Assembly: GCA_002749135.1 (NCBI GenBank)
Contig: NVVY01000022.1
Coordinates: 13,780-27,598, forward strand
Direction of reading: 5' to 3'
Length of the DNA stretch: 13,819 nucleotides
DNA from: Alphaproteobacteria bacterium
GTDB taxonomy: Bacteria; Pseudomonadota; Alphaproteobacteria; Sphingomonadales; Emcibacteraceae
The translations under genes were made by a program, and so were the position numbers. The notes under the pieces were generated by a model. It did not search any database. It saw nothing but the letters and a program-made list of their open reading frames with translations, and was not told the origin of the DNA. Shown here piece after piece: positions 1 to 6,674 of this stretch; within the stretch, counting starts at the first letter, position 1; every line of letters begins with the position of its first letter.

Positions 1-45
1 ATTTTTGACAAACGCCCCGCGCCTTCAAAAACAGATGGAAAATAA
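1..45 (+). CDS. clpP: 3' end of probable ClpP protease subunit (partial)
   Basis: The first reading frame is open from base 1 and ends at TAA (43-45), giving the tail IFDKRPAPSKTDGK. ClpP proteins of Alphaproteobacteria commonly end in an acidic or variable tail after a 'KRP' motif following the last helix, and clpP normally lies just upstream of clpX in this group. Both the peptide and the position therefore fit ClpP, the serine peptidase barrel that degrades substrates unfolded by ClpX. Only 14 codons are visible and no catalytic residue is in view, so the call rests on context and a short motif. A hairpin with a T-run follows 11 bases after the stop, as expected for the end of a transcript. 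It could instead be the end of another gene. Confidence 0.55.
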   Translation: MFDKRPAPSKTDGK

Positions 46-56
46 AACAAACCCTG

Positions 57-83
57 TGATTAATTTGCAAATTAATCATTTTT
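57..83 (+). terminator. Probable intrinsic terminator after clpP
   Basis: A perfect 22-bp inverted repeat (57-78; arms TGATTAATT and AATTAATCA around TGCA) is followed directly by five T residues (79-83). It lies 11 nt after the putative clpP stop. The stem is nearly all A-T, so it is much weaker than the terminators after lon and hupB. It may terminate only partially, or instead be a symmetric protein-binding site. Confidence 0.5.
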
Positions 84-252
84 GTTAATTAATTGTTTGC
101 TAGTTTTTTGCTAAACTACGTCTTGATTAAGCATCATTTTGTGTGGTTTGGGGTAAAGTGATAGAAAAATATGACAATCTGGCAAAAAATCCGTTGAGAT
201 TTATAGCGTAGTCAGAGTAGCATATAAGGGAACTTTTAGGAATAGATACCTT
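84..252 (+). promoter_or_regulatory. AT-rich upstream region of clpX
   Basis: No open frame of interest is seen between the clpP hairpin and clpX, so clpX probably has its own promoter here. The best -10 candidate is TATAAG (223-228), but no good -35 box lies 16-18 nt upstream; TTGAGA (194-199) is 23 nt away. A direct repeat TTTGCTA occurs at 96-102 and 107-113, a spacing of 11 bp. A weak ribosome binding site, TAGGAA (237-242), precedes the clpX ATG by about 10 nt. The promoter position is uncertain. Confidence 0.35.
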
Positions 253-1527
253 ATGACGAAATCAAAGTCCGGTGAAAGCAAGAATACACTCTATTGCTCA
301 TTTTGTGGCAAGAGTCAGCATGAAGTAAAAAAACTCATTGCGGGGCCAACCGTATTTATCTGTGATGAATGTGTTGAGCTTTGTATGGATATTATCCGCG
401 AGGAAAATAAAACCACCTTGACCAAAACCGGTGACGGGGTGCCCACACCGCTTGATATTATGCAAACCCTGGATGATTATGTGATCGGTCAGGAACAGGC
501 CAAAAAGGTTCTGTCCGTTGCTGTCCATAATCATTACAAACGTCTTCGGCATTCTACAGAAGGCGATGATGTTGAACTGGCAAAATCAAATATTCTCCTG
601 CTTGGCCCCACAGGGTGCGGCAAGACATTGCTGGCTCAGACTTTGGCCCGTATTCTGGATGTGCCCTTCACCATGGCTGATGCCACCACGCTGACCGAAG
701 CCGGTTATGTGGGCGAGGATGTGGAAAACATCATCCTGAAACTGCTTCAGGCCGCCGAATATAATGTGGAAGATGCCCAGCGCGGTATCGTTTATATTGA
801 CGAAGTGGACAAGATCAGCCGCAAGTCTGACAATCCGTCCATCACCCGGGATGTATCCGGGGAAGGCGTACAGCAAGCCCTGCTGAAAATCATGGAAGGC
901 ACCGTTGCCAGCGTACCGCCGCAGGGCGGACGCAAACATCCACAGCAGGAATTCCTGCAGGTGGATACCACCAATATTCTGTTTATTTGCGGCGGCGCAT
1001 TTGCCGGCCTTGACAAGATTATTGCCCATCGTCTTGAGGGAAAATCCATTGGCTTCGGCGCTAATGTGGCCCCCGATGATGACCGCAAGATCGGTGAAAT
1101 CCTGTCTGATCTGGAGCCGGACGACCTGTTGCATTTTGGTCTGATCCCCGAATTTGTTGGCCGCCTGCCGGTTCTGGCAACGCTGATGGATCTGGACGAA
1201 GATGCGCTTGTTGAAATTCTAAATCGGCCCAAGAACGCCTTGGTCAAGCAGTATCAGCGCCTGTTTTCTATGGAGGAAGTAGACCTTACCTTCACCGACG
1301 GCGCGTTGATAGAAATTGCCAAAAAAGCTATTCTTCGCAAAACCGGTGCCCGGGGGCTACGGTCCATCATGGAAGATATTCTGCTGGATACCATGTTTGA
1401 ACTGCCCGGCCTTGACGGGGTTGATGAGGTCGTGGTCAATGCGGATGTGGTCAAGGGTAAAACCCAGCCGCTTTATATCTATTCCAAAACCAAACAGGGT
1501 GAAGTATCTGCGCCTGCGGGGGCCTGA
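253..1527 (+). CDS. clpX: ATP-dependent Clp protease ATP-binding subunit ClpX
   Basis: ClpX is the hexameric AAA+ unfoldase that recognises tagged cytoplasmic proteins, unfolds them with ATP and threads them into ClpP. The 424-residue product is the usual length. It has an N-terminal zinc-binding domain with C15, C18, C37 and C40, a Walker A motif GPTGCGKT (118-125), the GYVG pore loop (151-154), Walker B IVYIDE (179-184), an RKH pore loop (227-229), the IGF loop that docks to ClpP (266-268), IPEFVGR with the arginine finger (298-304) and sensor 2 GARGLR (365-370). The IGF loop means it should still work with ClpP, whose probable end lies upstream. The ATG at 253 gives a normal N-terminus. 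lon follows after a 110-nt spacer with its own promoter candidate. Confidence 0.98.
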   Translation: MTKSKSGESKNTLYCSFCGKSQHEVKKLIAGPTVFICDECVELCMDIIREENKTTLTKTGDGVPTPLDIMQTLDDYVIGQEQAKKVLSVAVHNHYKRLRHSTEGDDVELAKSNILLLGPTGCGKTLLAQTLARILDVPFTMADATTLTEAGYVGEDVENIILKLLQAAEYNVEDAQRGIVYIDEVDKISRKSDNPSITRDVSGEGVQQALLKIMEGTVASVPPQGGRKHPQQEFLQVDTTNILFICGGAFAGLDKIIAHRLEGKSIGFGANVAPDDDRKIGEILSDLEPDDLLHFGLIPEFVGRLPVLATLMDLDEDALVEILNRPKNALVKQYQRLFSMEEVDLTFTDGALIEIAKKAILRKTGARGLRSIMEDILLDTMFELPGLDGVDEVVVNADVVKGKTQPLYIYSKTKQGEVSAPAGA

Positions 1528-1588
1528 CGTGCCTTTCTTTTCCGTCACATTATTTGGGGGGTTTTGAGGCGCAAAACTCTAGGTTGGC

Positions 1589-1617
1589 CTTGAACTTAGG
1601 CATTTTATGCCTAAATA
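1589..1617 (+). promoter_or_regulatory. Candidate RpoH-type (heat-shock) promoter of lon
   Basis: CTTGAAC (1589-1595) and CCTAAATA (1610-1617), separated by 14 nt, resemble the sigma-32 consensus (CTTGAAA, 13-14 nt, CCCCATNT-like). Read as sigma-70, TTGAAC (1590-1595) with AAATAT 17 nt later is a poorer fit. lon is a classic heat-shock gene, which supports the RpoH reading. Transcription would begin near 1624, leaving a very short leader of about 14 nt before the first possible start codon. This is inferred from pattern only. Confidence 0.5.
1596..1614 (+). repeat. Perfect inverted repeat inside the lon promoter spacer
   Basis: TTAGGCATTTTATGCCTAA forms two perfect 8-bp arms around TTT. It begins right after the putative -35 box and runs into the putative -10 box. 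No T-run follows, so it is not an intrinsic terminator. It differs from the CIRCE/HrcA element. A repressor operator is the simplest reading, but the protein that would bind is unknown. Confidence 0.6.
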
Positions 1618-1637
1618 TATAAAAATACAGTCAACGA

Positions 1638-4043
1638 ATGGACGCCCTGATGAGCATTACATACCCCGTACTTCCCCTAAGAGACATTGTGGTTTTTCCG
1701 CATATGATCGTGCCGCTGTTTGTGGGCCGGGAAAAATCGGTCAAGGCATTGGAAGATGTGATGAGCAATGACAAGAAAATTCTTCTTGTTTCGCAAAAAG
1801 ATGCCAATGATGATGACCCGTCCGCAGATGATATTTATTCGGTTGGTACGGTGTCCACTATCCTGCAACTCCTGAAGCTGCCGGATGGAACGGTAAAGGT
1901 TCTGGTGGAAGGCGGCGAGCGGGCAAAAATAACCCGTTATCTGGAAAATGACGAGTTTTTTGAAGCCGAAGCCGAGATTGATCAGCCAGTGGTCGAAAAA
2001 TCAAAAGAGCTGGAAGCCCTTGTTCGCTCTGTCCTCAAACAGTTTGAGCAATATATCAAGGTCAATAAGAAGATTCCTTCGGAAATACAAAGCACGGTGA
2101 GTCAGATTGAAGACCCGGCGAAACTATCCGATGTGGTGGCGTCTTATCTGTCGCTAACCATATCCTCCAAGCAGGAATTGCTGGAAAATTCCAACCTCAT
2201 ATCACGTCTGGAAAAGATTTACAGCGTCATGGAGGGTGAGATCGGTGTCATGCAGGTGGAGAAGAAAATTCGCCACCGGGTGAAAAACCAGATGGAAAAA
2301 ACCCAGCGGGAATATTATCTCAATGAGCAGATGAAAGCCATTCAGAAGGAACTGGGCGAAGGCGATGAGGCCAAGGACGAGATTGGCGAACTGGAAGACA
2401 AGATAAAGGCCACCAAGCTCAGCAAGGAAGCCCGCGAAAAATGCCTTGGCGAATTGAAAAAGCTTAAATCCATGAGCCCCATGTCAGCCGAAGCAACCGT
2501 GGTGCGTAACTATCTTGACTGGATTCTGTCTGTGCCGTGGCAGAAAAACAGCAGGACCAAGCTTAATCTGGAACAGGCGGAAAATATTCTCAATGAGGAT
2601 CATTACGGTCTGGAAAAGGTCAAGGAACGTATTCTGGAATATCTGGCGGTTCAGCAGAGAACCAAAAAAATCAAAGGCCCGATCCTGTGTCTGGTGGGGC
2701 CGCCCGGCGTGGGCAAGACGTCACTGGGCAAATCTATCGCCCGGGCGACAGGCCGTAATTTCGTTCGCTTCTCCGTGGGCGGAGTGCGGGATGAGGCCGA
2801 GATTCGCGGCCATCGGCGCACTTATATTGGCTCCATGCCCGGCAAGGTTATTCAGAGCATGAAAAAAGCCGGTTCCAGCAATCCCATGTTCCTGCTGGAT
2901 GAGATTGACAAAATGGGTAATGATTTTAGGGGTGATCCATCATCAGCTCTGCTGGAAGTTCTTGACCCGGAACAAAACAACAAATTCAACGATCATTATC
3001 TGGAAGTGGATTATGACCTGTCCAATGTGATGTTCGTGACCACGGCCAATACCCTGAATATGCCGCAACCGCTTTTGGACCGGATGGAGGTTATTAACCT
3101 GTCCGGCTATACGGAAGATGAGAAGGTTGAAATTGCCAAACGGCATCTGATCAACAAACAGATGAAAGATCACGGGCTTAAAGCCCACGAATGGTCAATC
3201 TCTGAAGGGGCCCTTCGCGAAGTTATCCGCAGCTATACCCGCGAGGCCGGGGTGCGTAATCTGGAACGTGAAATTGCCAAGCTGATCCGCAAGGCGGTGA
3301 AGGAAATTGTGCTGGGCAAGGTAAAATCCGTGAAAATCACCTGCCGTAATCTGGAAAAATACGGCGGCATCAAACGGTTCATCTTTGGCGAACTGGAAGA
3401 CAAGGATATGGTCGGGGTCACTACCGGCCTTGCCTGGACCGAGGTCGGCGGCGTTATTTTGCAGATTGAAGCCATCTCGTCCCCCGGCAAGGGCAAAGTT
3501 ACCATCACCGGCAAGCTGGGTGATGTGATGAAGGAATCAATTCAGGCCGCCATGAGCTATGTGCGCTCACGGGCACTGGAATTTGGTATTCAGCCATCCT
3601 TGTTTGACAAGACAGATATTCATATCCACTTGCCCGAAGGGGCGACACCGAAAGACGGACCGTCTGCAGGGGTGGGTATGATCACCTCCATCGTGTCGGT
3701 TCTGACCAGTAATCCGGTGCGGCGCGATGTGGCCATGACGGGCGAGATCAGCCTGCGCGGGCGGGTGTTGCCGATCGGCGGCTTGAAAGAAAAATTGCTG
3801 GCGGCTTTGCGCAGTGGTATCAAGACGGTTTTGATCCCGGAGGAAAATATGAAAGACCTTGCGGATATTCCCGATAATGTTATTCGGGGCCTTGATATTA
3901 TGCCGATCAGCAAAGTGCATCAGGTTTTAAAAGTGGCTCTGGTGAAATCATTGGTGCCGCTTGCGCCCGAAGATGTGGAAGCGGCGGTATCTCTGGCCAA
4001 GGAAAAATCCGAATCTGAATTCGGCACGACGGCCCGTCATTAG
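1638..4043 (+). CDS. lon: ATP-dependent endopeptidase Lon
   Basis: Lon is a cytoplasmic hexameric AAA+ serine protease that removes misfolded proteins and selected regulators. The 801-residue product matches bacterial LonA. It has an N-terminal substrate-binding domain (about 6-200) beginning [10 protein letters not shown], a helical linker (about 200-310), an AAA+ module with Walker A GPPGVGKT (354-361) and Walker B FLLDEID (418-424), and a C-terminal protease domain with the catalytic motif PKDGPSAG (S676) and catalytic lysine K719 in GGLKEK. All catalytic parts are intact. The start is uncertain: the ATG at 1638 has no visible Shine-Dalgarno sequence, and the ATG at 1650 (codon 5, [10 protein letters not shown]) is an equally reasonable start. 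The gene is bounded by a heat-shock-like promoter and a strong terminator, so it is probably monocistronic. Confidence 0.98.
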   Translation: MDALMSITYPVLPLRDIVVFPHMIVPLFVGREKSVKALEDVMSNDKKILLVSQKDANDDDPSADDIYSVGTVSTILQLLKLPDGTVKVLVEGGERAKITRYLENDEFFEAEAEIDQPVVEKSKELEALVRSVLKQFEQYIKVNKKIPSEIQSTVSQIEDPAKLSDVVASYLSLTISSKQELLENSNLISRLEKIYSVMEGEIGVMQVEKKIRHRVKNQMEKTQREYYLNEQMKAIQKELGEGDEAKDEIGELEDKIKATKLSKEAREKCLGELKKLKSMSPMSAEATVVRNYLDWILSVPWQKNSRTKLNLEQAENILNEDHYGLEKVKERILEYLAVQQRTKKIKGPILCLVGPPGVGKTSLGKSIARATGRNFVRFSVGGVRDEAEIRGHRRTYIGSMPGKVIQSMKKAGSSNPMFLLDEIDKMGNDFRGDPSSALLEVLDPEQNNKFNDHYLEVDYDLSNVMFVTTANTLNMPQPLLDRMEVINLSGYTEDEKVEIAKRHLINKQMKDHGLKAHEWSISEGALREVIRSYTREAGVRNLEREIAKLIRKAVKEIVLGKVKSVKITCRNLEKYGGIKRFIFGELEDKDMVGVTTGLAWTEVGGVILQIEAISSPGKGKVTITGKLGDVMKESIQAAMSYVRSRALEFGIQPSLFDKTDIHIHLPEGATPKDGPSAGVGMITSIVSVLTSNPVRRDVAMTGEISLRGRVLPIGGLKEKLLAALRSGIKTVLIPEENMKDLADIPDNVIRGLDIMPISKVHQVLKVALVKSLVPLAPEDVEAAVSLAKEKSESEFGTTARH

Positions 4044-4088
4044 AAAGCGGGTAAACCGGTAATTTTCCGGGTATTTTTATCCATAAAG

Positions 4089-4119
4089 CACCCTCCTGTA
4101 TCAGGGGGGTGTTTTTTTT
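4089..4119 (+). terminator. Intrinsic terminator of lon
   Basis: Arms CACCCTCCTG (4089-4098) and CAGGGGGGTG (4102-4111) make a 10-bp GC-rich stem with one G-T pair and a TAT loop, followed by eight T residues (4112-4119). It lies 45 nt after the lon stop. This is a textbook rho-independent terminator and separates lon from hupB. Confidence 0.93.
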
Positions 4120-4192
4120 CGGTTAAATTCACTTTGTTTTCAATGTCAAGTAAACTTTATGCAAAAAACCGCAGTTTTGTGAGGTTTTCTCT

Positions 4193-4221
4193 TTGACGAA
4201 ATAATAAACGGCGGCTACACT
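4193..4221 (+). promoter_or_regulatory. Sigma-70-type promoter of hupB
   Basis: TTGACG (4193-4198) and TACACT (4216-4221) are separated by exactly 17 nt and match the housekeeping consensus at 5 of 6 and 4 of 6 positions. A start near 4228 would give a leader of about 42 nt before the GTG of hupB. It lies downstream of the lon terminator, in line with independent, strong expression of HU. Confidence 0.75.
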
Positions 4222-4269
4222 GCACCCACTTTTAACCAATTCAGCAATACTTTATATAAGGGGAAGATA

Positions 4270-4545
4270 GTGAATAAAAATGATCTCGTCGCCGCTGTGG
4301 CAACTGCCGCCGGCCTTTCAAAAGTTGATGCAGCCTCTGCTGTAGATGGCGTATTCTCATCCATTACCGATGCCTTGGCATCCGGCGGTGATGTGCGGCT
4401 GGTAGGCTTTGGAACTTTTAGCGTTGCCCAGCGTGCTGCCAGTGAAGGCCGCAACCCGCGCACCGGTGAAAAAATCCAGATTCCTGCGTCGAAACAGCCT
4501 AAGTTTAAAGCCGGTAAAGGCCTTAAAGACGCTGTTAACAAGTAA
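4270..4545 (+). CDS. hupB: DNA-binding protein HU
   Basis: HU is a small dimeric nucleoid protein that bends and compacts DNA without strong sequence preference. The 91-residue product has the full HU fold: N-terminal helices ([11 protein letters not shown]), the conserved GFGTF turn (46-50), and the beta-arm RNPRTGEKI (61-69) with P63, the proline that intercalates into the minor groove, then a lysine-rich C-terminus. Translation starts at GTG, chosen because the strong ribosome binding site AAGGGGAAG (4258-4266) lies just upstream and the N-terminus matches the family exactly. The gene sits between lon and the tRNA/nuo region, a common alphaproteobacterial order, and has its own promoter and terminator. 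Confidence 0.96.
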   Translation: MNKNDLVAAVATAAGLSKVDAASAVDGVFSSITDALASGGDVRLVGFGTFSVAQRAASEGRNPRTGEKIQIPASKQPKFKAGKGLKDAVNK

Positions 4546-4558
4546 TTTGCCTGTTTTT

Positions 4559-4598
4559 AAAAGACGGTTGGCGAGAAAAAAGCCAACCGTCTTTTTTT
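4559..4598 (+). terminator. Intrinsic terminator of hupB
   Basis: The arms AAGACGGTTGGC (4561-4572) and GCCAACCGTCTT (4582-4593) are perfectly complementary over 12 bp. They enclose a 9-nt purine-rich loop and run into a T tract (4592-4598). Two more A residues (4559-4560) can pair with the T tract. It begins 14 nt after the hupB stop and should end the transcript efficiently. Confidence 0.95.
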
Positions 4599-4676
4599 AG
4601 GCTTTACATATCTTCAAACAGTCTGTAGACATGCATCCACAAGATGATGGAAGCCATGTTGTTGTTTTGAGAAATG

Positions 4677-4752
<76 letters not shown>

Positions 4753-4761
4753 TTATCTTAA

Positions 4762-4796
4762 ATATTACAATGTGTTAACTATATATTTTGTAATAT
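4762..4796 (+). repeat. Inverted repeat between the tRNA genes
   Basis: ATATTACAA (4762-4770) and TTGTAATAT (4788-4796) are perfect 9-bp complementary arms separated by 17 nt, starting 10 nt after the tRNA-Val CCA. The stem is AT-rich and no T-run follows, so it is a poor terminator. It may mark the 3' end of the tRNA precursor, be a protein-binding site, or be chance in AT-rich DNA. Confidence 0.45.
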
Positions 4797-4818
4797 AGCG
4801 GATTTGATGAAAAGCCCC

Positions 4819-4846
4819 TTGACTGTATCAGGTGAATGGCTTAAAT
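4819..4846 (+). promoter_or_regulatory. Candidate promoter of tRNA-Asp
   Basis: TTGACT (4819-4824) and TTAAAT (4841-4846), spaced 16 nt apart, are a reasonable sigma-70-type pair. Transcription would start about 20 nt before the mature 5' end of tRNA-Asp, a normal distance for RNase P processing. If real, the two tRNA genes are separately transcribed. Confidence 0.45.
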
Positions 4847-4873
4847 CAATCCCACGCCTCAGCGGTATTTTCT

Positions 4874-4950
4874 GGGGGTGTAGCTCAGTTGGTTAGAGCG
4901 CTGGCCTGTCACGCCAGAGGTCGCGGGTTCGAGTCCCGTCACTCCCGCCA
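4874..4950 (+). tRNA. tRNA-Asp (anticodon GTC)
   Basis: A complete cloverleaf of 77 nt with encoded CCA. The acceptor arms GGGGGTG (4874-4880) and CACTCCC (4940-4946) pair with one G-T, and the discriminator is G as expected for tRNA-Asp. The D-arm is GCTCAGTTGGTTAGAGC, the anticodon stem TGGC/GCCA carries loop CTGTCAC with anticodon GTC, and the T-arm is GCGGG-TTCGAGT-CCCGT. Confidence 0.97.
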
Positions 4951-5014
4951 TTTCTCCTTATTTTTTTGTCAATTGCATATTCTTCACATGTAAAGCTTTT
5001 TCCCAAAAAAAGCA

Positions 5015-5044
5015 TTGGCATTTTATGTCACTTCGGGCTATTAA
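5015..5044 (+). promoter_or_regulatory. Candidate promoter of the nuo operon
   Basis: TTGGCA (5015-5020) and TATTAA (5039-5044) with an 18-nt spacer are the best sigma-70-type pair upstream of nuoA, giving a leader of about 70 nt. A second possibility is TTGTCA (4966-4971) with TGTAAA (4989-4994) at 17 nt. The 169-nt spacer from tRNA-Asp to nuoA also holds an A/T hairpin (4995-5013) and a small hairpin TCACG/CGTGA (5063-5077). The choice between the two promoters cannot be settled from sequence. Confidence 0.4.
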
Positions 5045-5119
5045 ATCAGAGAGGGTTAGACGTCACGGTTGGCGTGAATTTCGCCCGTAACAATGTTAAA
5101 TAGAAGGGGTTGGGCACAG

Positions 5120-5485
5120 ATGGATGGATTGTTGCTCGAATATCTTCCAATTCTGATTTTCTTTTTCATAGCTATAATTATGTCTTGCATGTTCATTATG
5201 CTCCCCATGATGCTGGTTAAGCAGAAGCCGGACGCGGAAAAGTTATCCGCCTATGAATGTGGGTTTGAGGCCTTTGATAGTGCCAGAAAGCCCTTTGATG
5301 TGCGCTTTTATCTGGTGGCTATTTTATTCATTATCTTTGATCTTGAGGTAGCCTTTCTGTTTCCCTGGGCAATTTCTCTGGGCAAGATTGGCATTTTCGG
5401 CTTTGTATCCATGATGATTTTTCTGGGCGTGCTGACCATCGGGTTCATCTATGAATGGAAGAAGGGGGCTTTGGAGTGGGAGTAG
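5120..5485 (+). CDS. nuoA: NADH-quinone oxidoreductase subunit A
   Basis: NuoA (ND3 homologue) is a membrane-arm subunit of complex I next to the quinone channel. The product is 121 residues, the usual alphaproteobacterial size. It has three hydrophobic segments (about 10-32, 62-82 and 92-112), the conserved loop motif YECGFE (45-50) whose cysteine corresponds to the ND3 loop cysteine, and acidic residues in the second segment (FDLE, 73-76). The frame is open from an earlier ATG at 5093, but the start at 5120 is preferred because AGAAGGGG (5103-5110) lies just upstream and the [10 protein letters not shown] beginning and total length fit the family. nuoB starts 2 nt after the stop. Confidence 0.96.
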   Translation: MDGLLLEYLPILIFFFIAIIMSCMFIMLPMMLVKQKPDAEKLSAYECGFEAFDSARKPFDVRFYLVAILFIIFDLEVAFLFPWAISLGKIGIFGFVSMMIFLGVLTIGFIYEWKKGALEWE

Positions 5486-5487
5486 AA

Positions 5488-6024
5488 ATGTCAAAAGGTG
5501 AAAACGCGGGAACCCTGCCCGCCGTGGATCAGGATGTTTACTTTAAATCCTTGTCCGATGATCTGTCCGACAAGGGCTTTGTGGTCGCGAATCTTGACGA
5601 TGTCATTGCCTGGGCCAGAACCGGTTCCCTGTGGTGGATGACATTTGGTCTGGCTTGCTGCGCTGTTGAGATGATGCATGCCAGTATGCCCCGCTATGAT
5701 GTGGAGCGTATGGGATTTGCCCCCCGTGCGTCCCCGCGCCAGTCCGATGTGATGATCGTGGCGGGAACCCTGACCAATAAAATGGCCCCGGCCATGCGCA
5801 AGGTTTATGACCAGATGGCCGAACCCCGTTATGTGATTTCTATGGGTAGCTGCGCTAATGGCGGCGGCTATTACCATTATTCCTATTCGGTGGTGCGCGG
5901 CTGTGACCGGATTGTACCGGTGGATATTTATGTTCCGGGTTGTCCGCCGACGGCGGAGGCACTGGTTTACGGTATTCTGCAGCTTCAGAAGAAGATTCGC
6001 CGTACCGTGGCGTTGGACAGATAA
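5488..6024 (+). CDS. nuoB: NADH-quinone oxidoreductase subunit B
   Basis: NuoB (PSST homologue) carries the [4Fe-4S] cluster N2, which passes electrons to quinone at its interface with NuoD. The 178-residue product contains all four expected N2 ligands: the tandem C57-C58 ([10 protein letters not shown]), C122 (GSCANGGG) and C152 ([11 protein letters not shown]). The ATG at 5488 is chosen over an in-frame ATG at 5455 because the latter overlaps the end of nuoA and adds an unrelated stretch, while GGAGTGGGAG just before 5488 acts as ribosome binding site. The nuoA stop is 2 nt upstream, so translation is probably coupled. Confidence 0.97.
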   Translation: MSKGENAGTLPAVDQDVYFKSLSDDLSDKGFVVANLDDVIAWARTGSLWWMTFGLACCAVEMMHASMPRYDVERMGFAPRASPRQSDVMIVAGTLTNKMAPAMRKVYDQMAEPRYVISMGSCANGGGYYHYSYSVVRGCDRIVPVDIYVPGCPPTAEALVYGILQLQKKIRRTVALDR

Positions 6025-6034
6025 GGAGGGCTAT

Positions 6035-6670
6035 GTGAGCAATCAGGAAACATTGAATGATATGGGCGAGGCCATCGTCCGGGCACTGGAAAATGAAGTC
6101 CACGGTTTTGAGATCGTTTTGGGTGAGTTGACGGTTCGGGCGCGGGCGGACAAGATTGTTACGGTTCTAACCACTCTGCGGGACGAGGCTCTGTTTAAAT
6201 TTGTCCAGCTCATTGATATTTGCGGCGTTGATTATCCCGAGCGGGCGCGGCGTTTTGACGTTGTTTATCACCTGTTGAGTTTGAAACATAATATTCGGGT
6301 GCGCATAAAAATTCTGGCCGATGATGAAACACCGGTGCCGTCGGTAACGGACGTTTATCTGGTGGCGAACTGGTATGAGCGCGAGGTATGGGACATGTAT
6401 GGGGTCATGTTTGACGGCCATCCTGACCTGCGCCGTCTGCTCACTGACTATGGTTTTCAGGGCCATCCCCAGCGCAAGGACTTCCCCCTTACCGGCTATG
6501 TGGAGCTGCGTTATAGCGAGGAAGAGCGGCGGGTTGTTTATGAGCCGGTTAAATTGCAACAGGAATTCCGGGATTTTGATTTCATGAGTCCCTGGGAAGG
6601 GGCCAAATATATATTGCCCGGTGATGAAAAAGCGGACGGCACGGCTGAATCCGGCGGGCAAGAGAGTTGA
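6035..6670 (+). CDS. nuoC: NADH-quinone oxidoreductase subunit C
   Basis: NuoC (30-kDa subunit homologue) is a cofactor-free structural subunit of the peripheral arm, docking to NuoD. The 211-residue product has the 30-kDa signature, EREVWDMYG (115-123) followed by [11 protein letters not shown] and KDFPLTG. It is a separate gene, not fused to nuoD as in E. coli. The start is GTG at 6035, placed by the strong ribosome binding site AAGGAGGG (6023-6030). An ATG at 6033 overlaps it but is followed at once by TGA, so it cannot start a protein. The longer open frame from 5858 lies inside nuoB and does not look like this family. The next in-frame ATG (6062) is less well placed. Confidence 0.95.
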   Translation: MSNQETLNDMGEAIVRALENEVHGFEIVLGELTVRARADKIVTVLTTLRDEALFKFVQLIDICGVDYPERARRFDVVYHLLSLKHNIRVRIKILADDETPVPSVTDVYLVANWYEREVWDMYGVMFDGHPDLRRLLTDYGFQGHPQRKDFPLTGYVELRYSEEERRVVYEPVKLQQEFRDFDFMSPWEGAKYILPGDEKADGTAESGGQES

Positions 6671-6674
6671 GAAT

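Noticed and set aside
5..33. TTGACA near the window start as a promoter -35 box
   Set aside because: No acceptable -10 box lies 16-18 nt downstream, and the bases fit better as codons of the ClpP tail.
57..92. TTAA repeats as a CtrA binding site
   Set aside because: The TTAA pairs are spaced by 8 or 9 nt, not the 7 nt of the CtrA consensus, and TTAA is expected often in such AT-rich DNA.
586..1134. Long minus-strand open frame opposite clpX
   Set aside because: It lies wholly within the clear clpX gene, has no recognisable domain, and is a shadow of its codon pattern.
1596..1614. lon upstream palindrome as a clpX terminator
   Set aside because: No T-run follows it (the next bases are ATATATAAAAA), and it overlaps the best lon promoter candidate.
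5858..6034. N-terminal extension of nuoC from an upstream ATG
   Set aside because: The extra 59 codons overlap nuoB in another frame, are rich in arginine and resemble no NuoC; the GTG at 6035 has a strong ribosome binding site.
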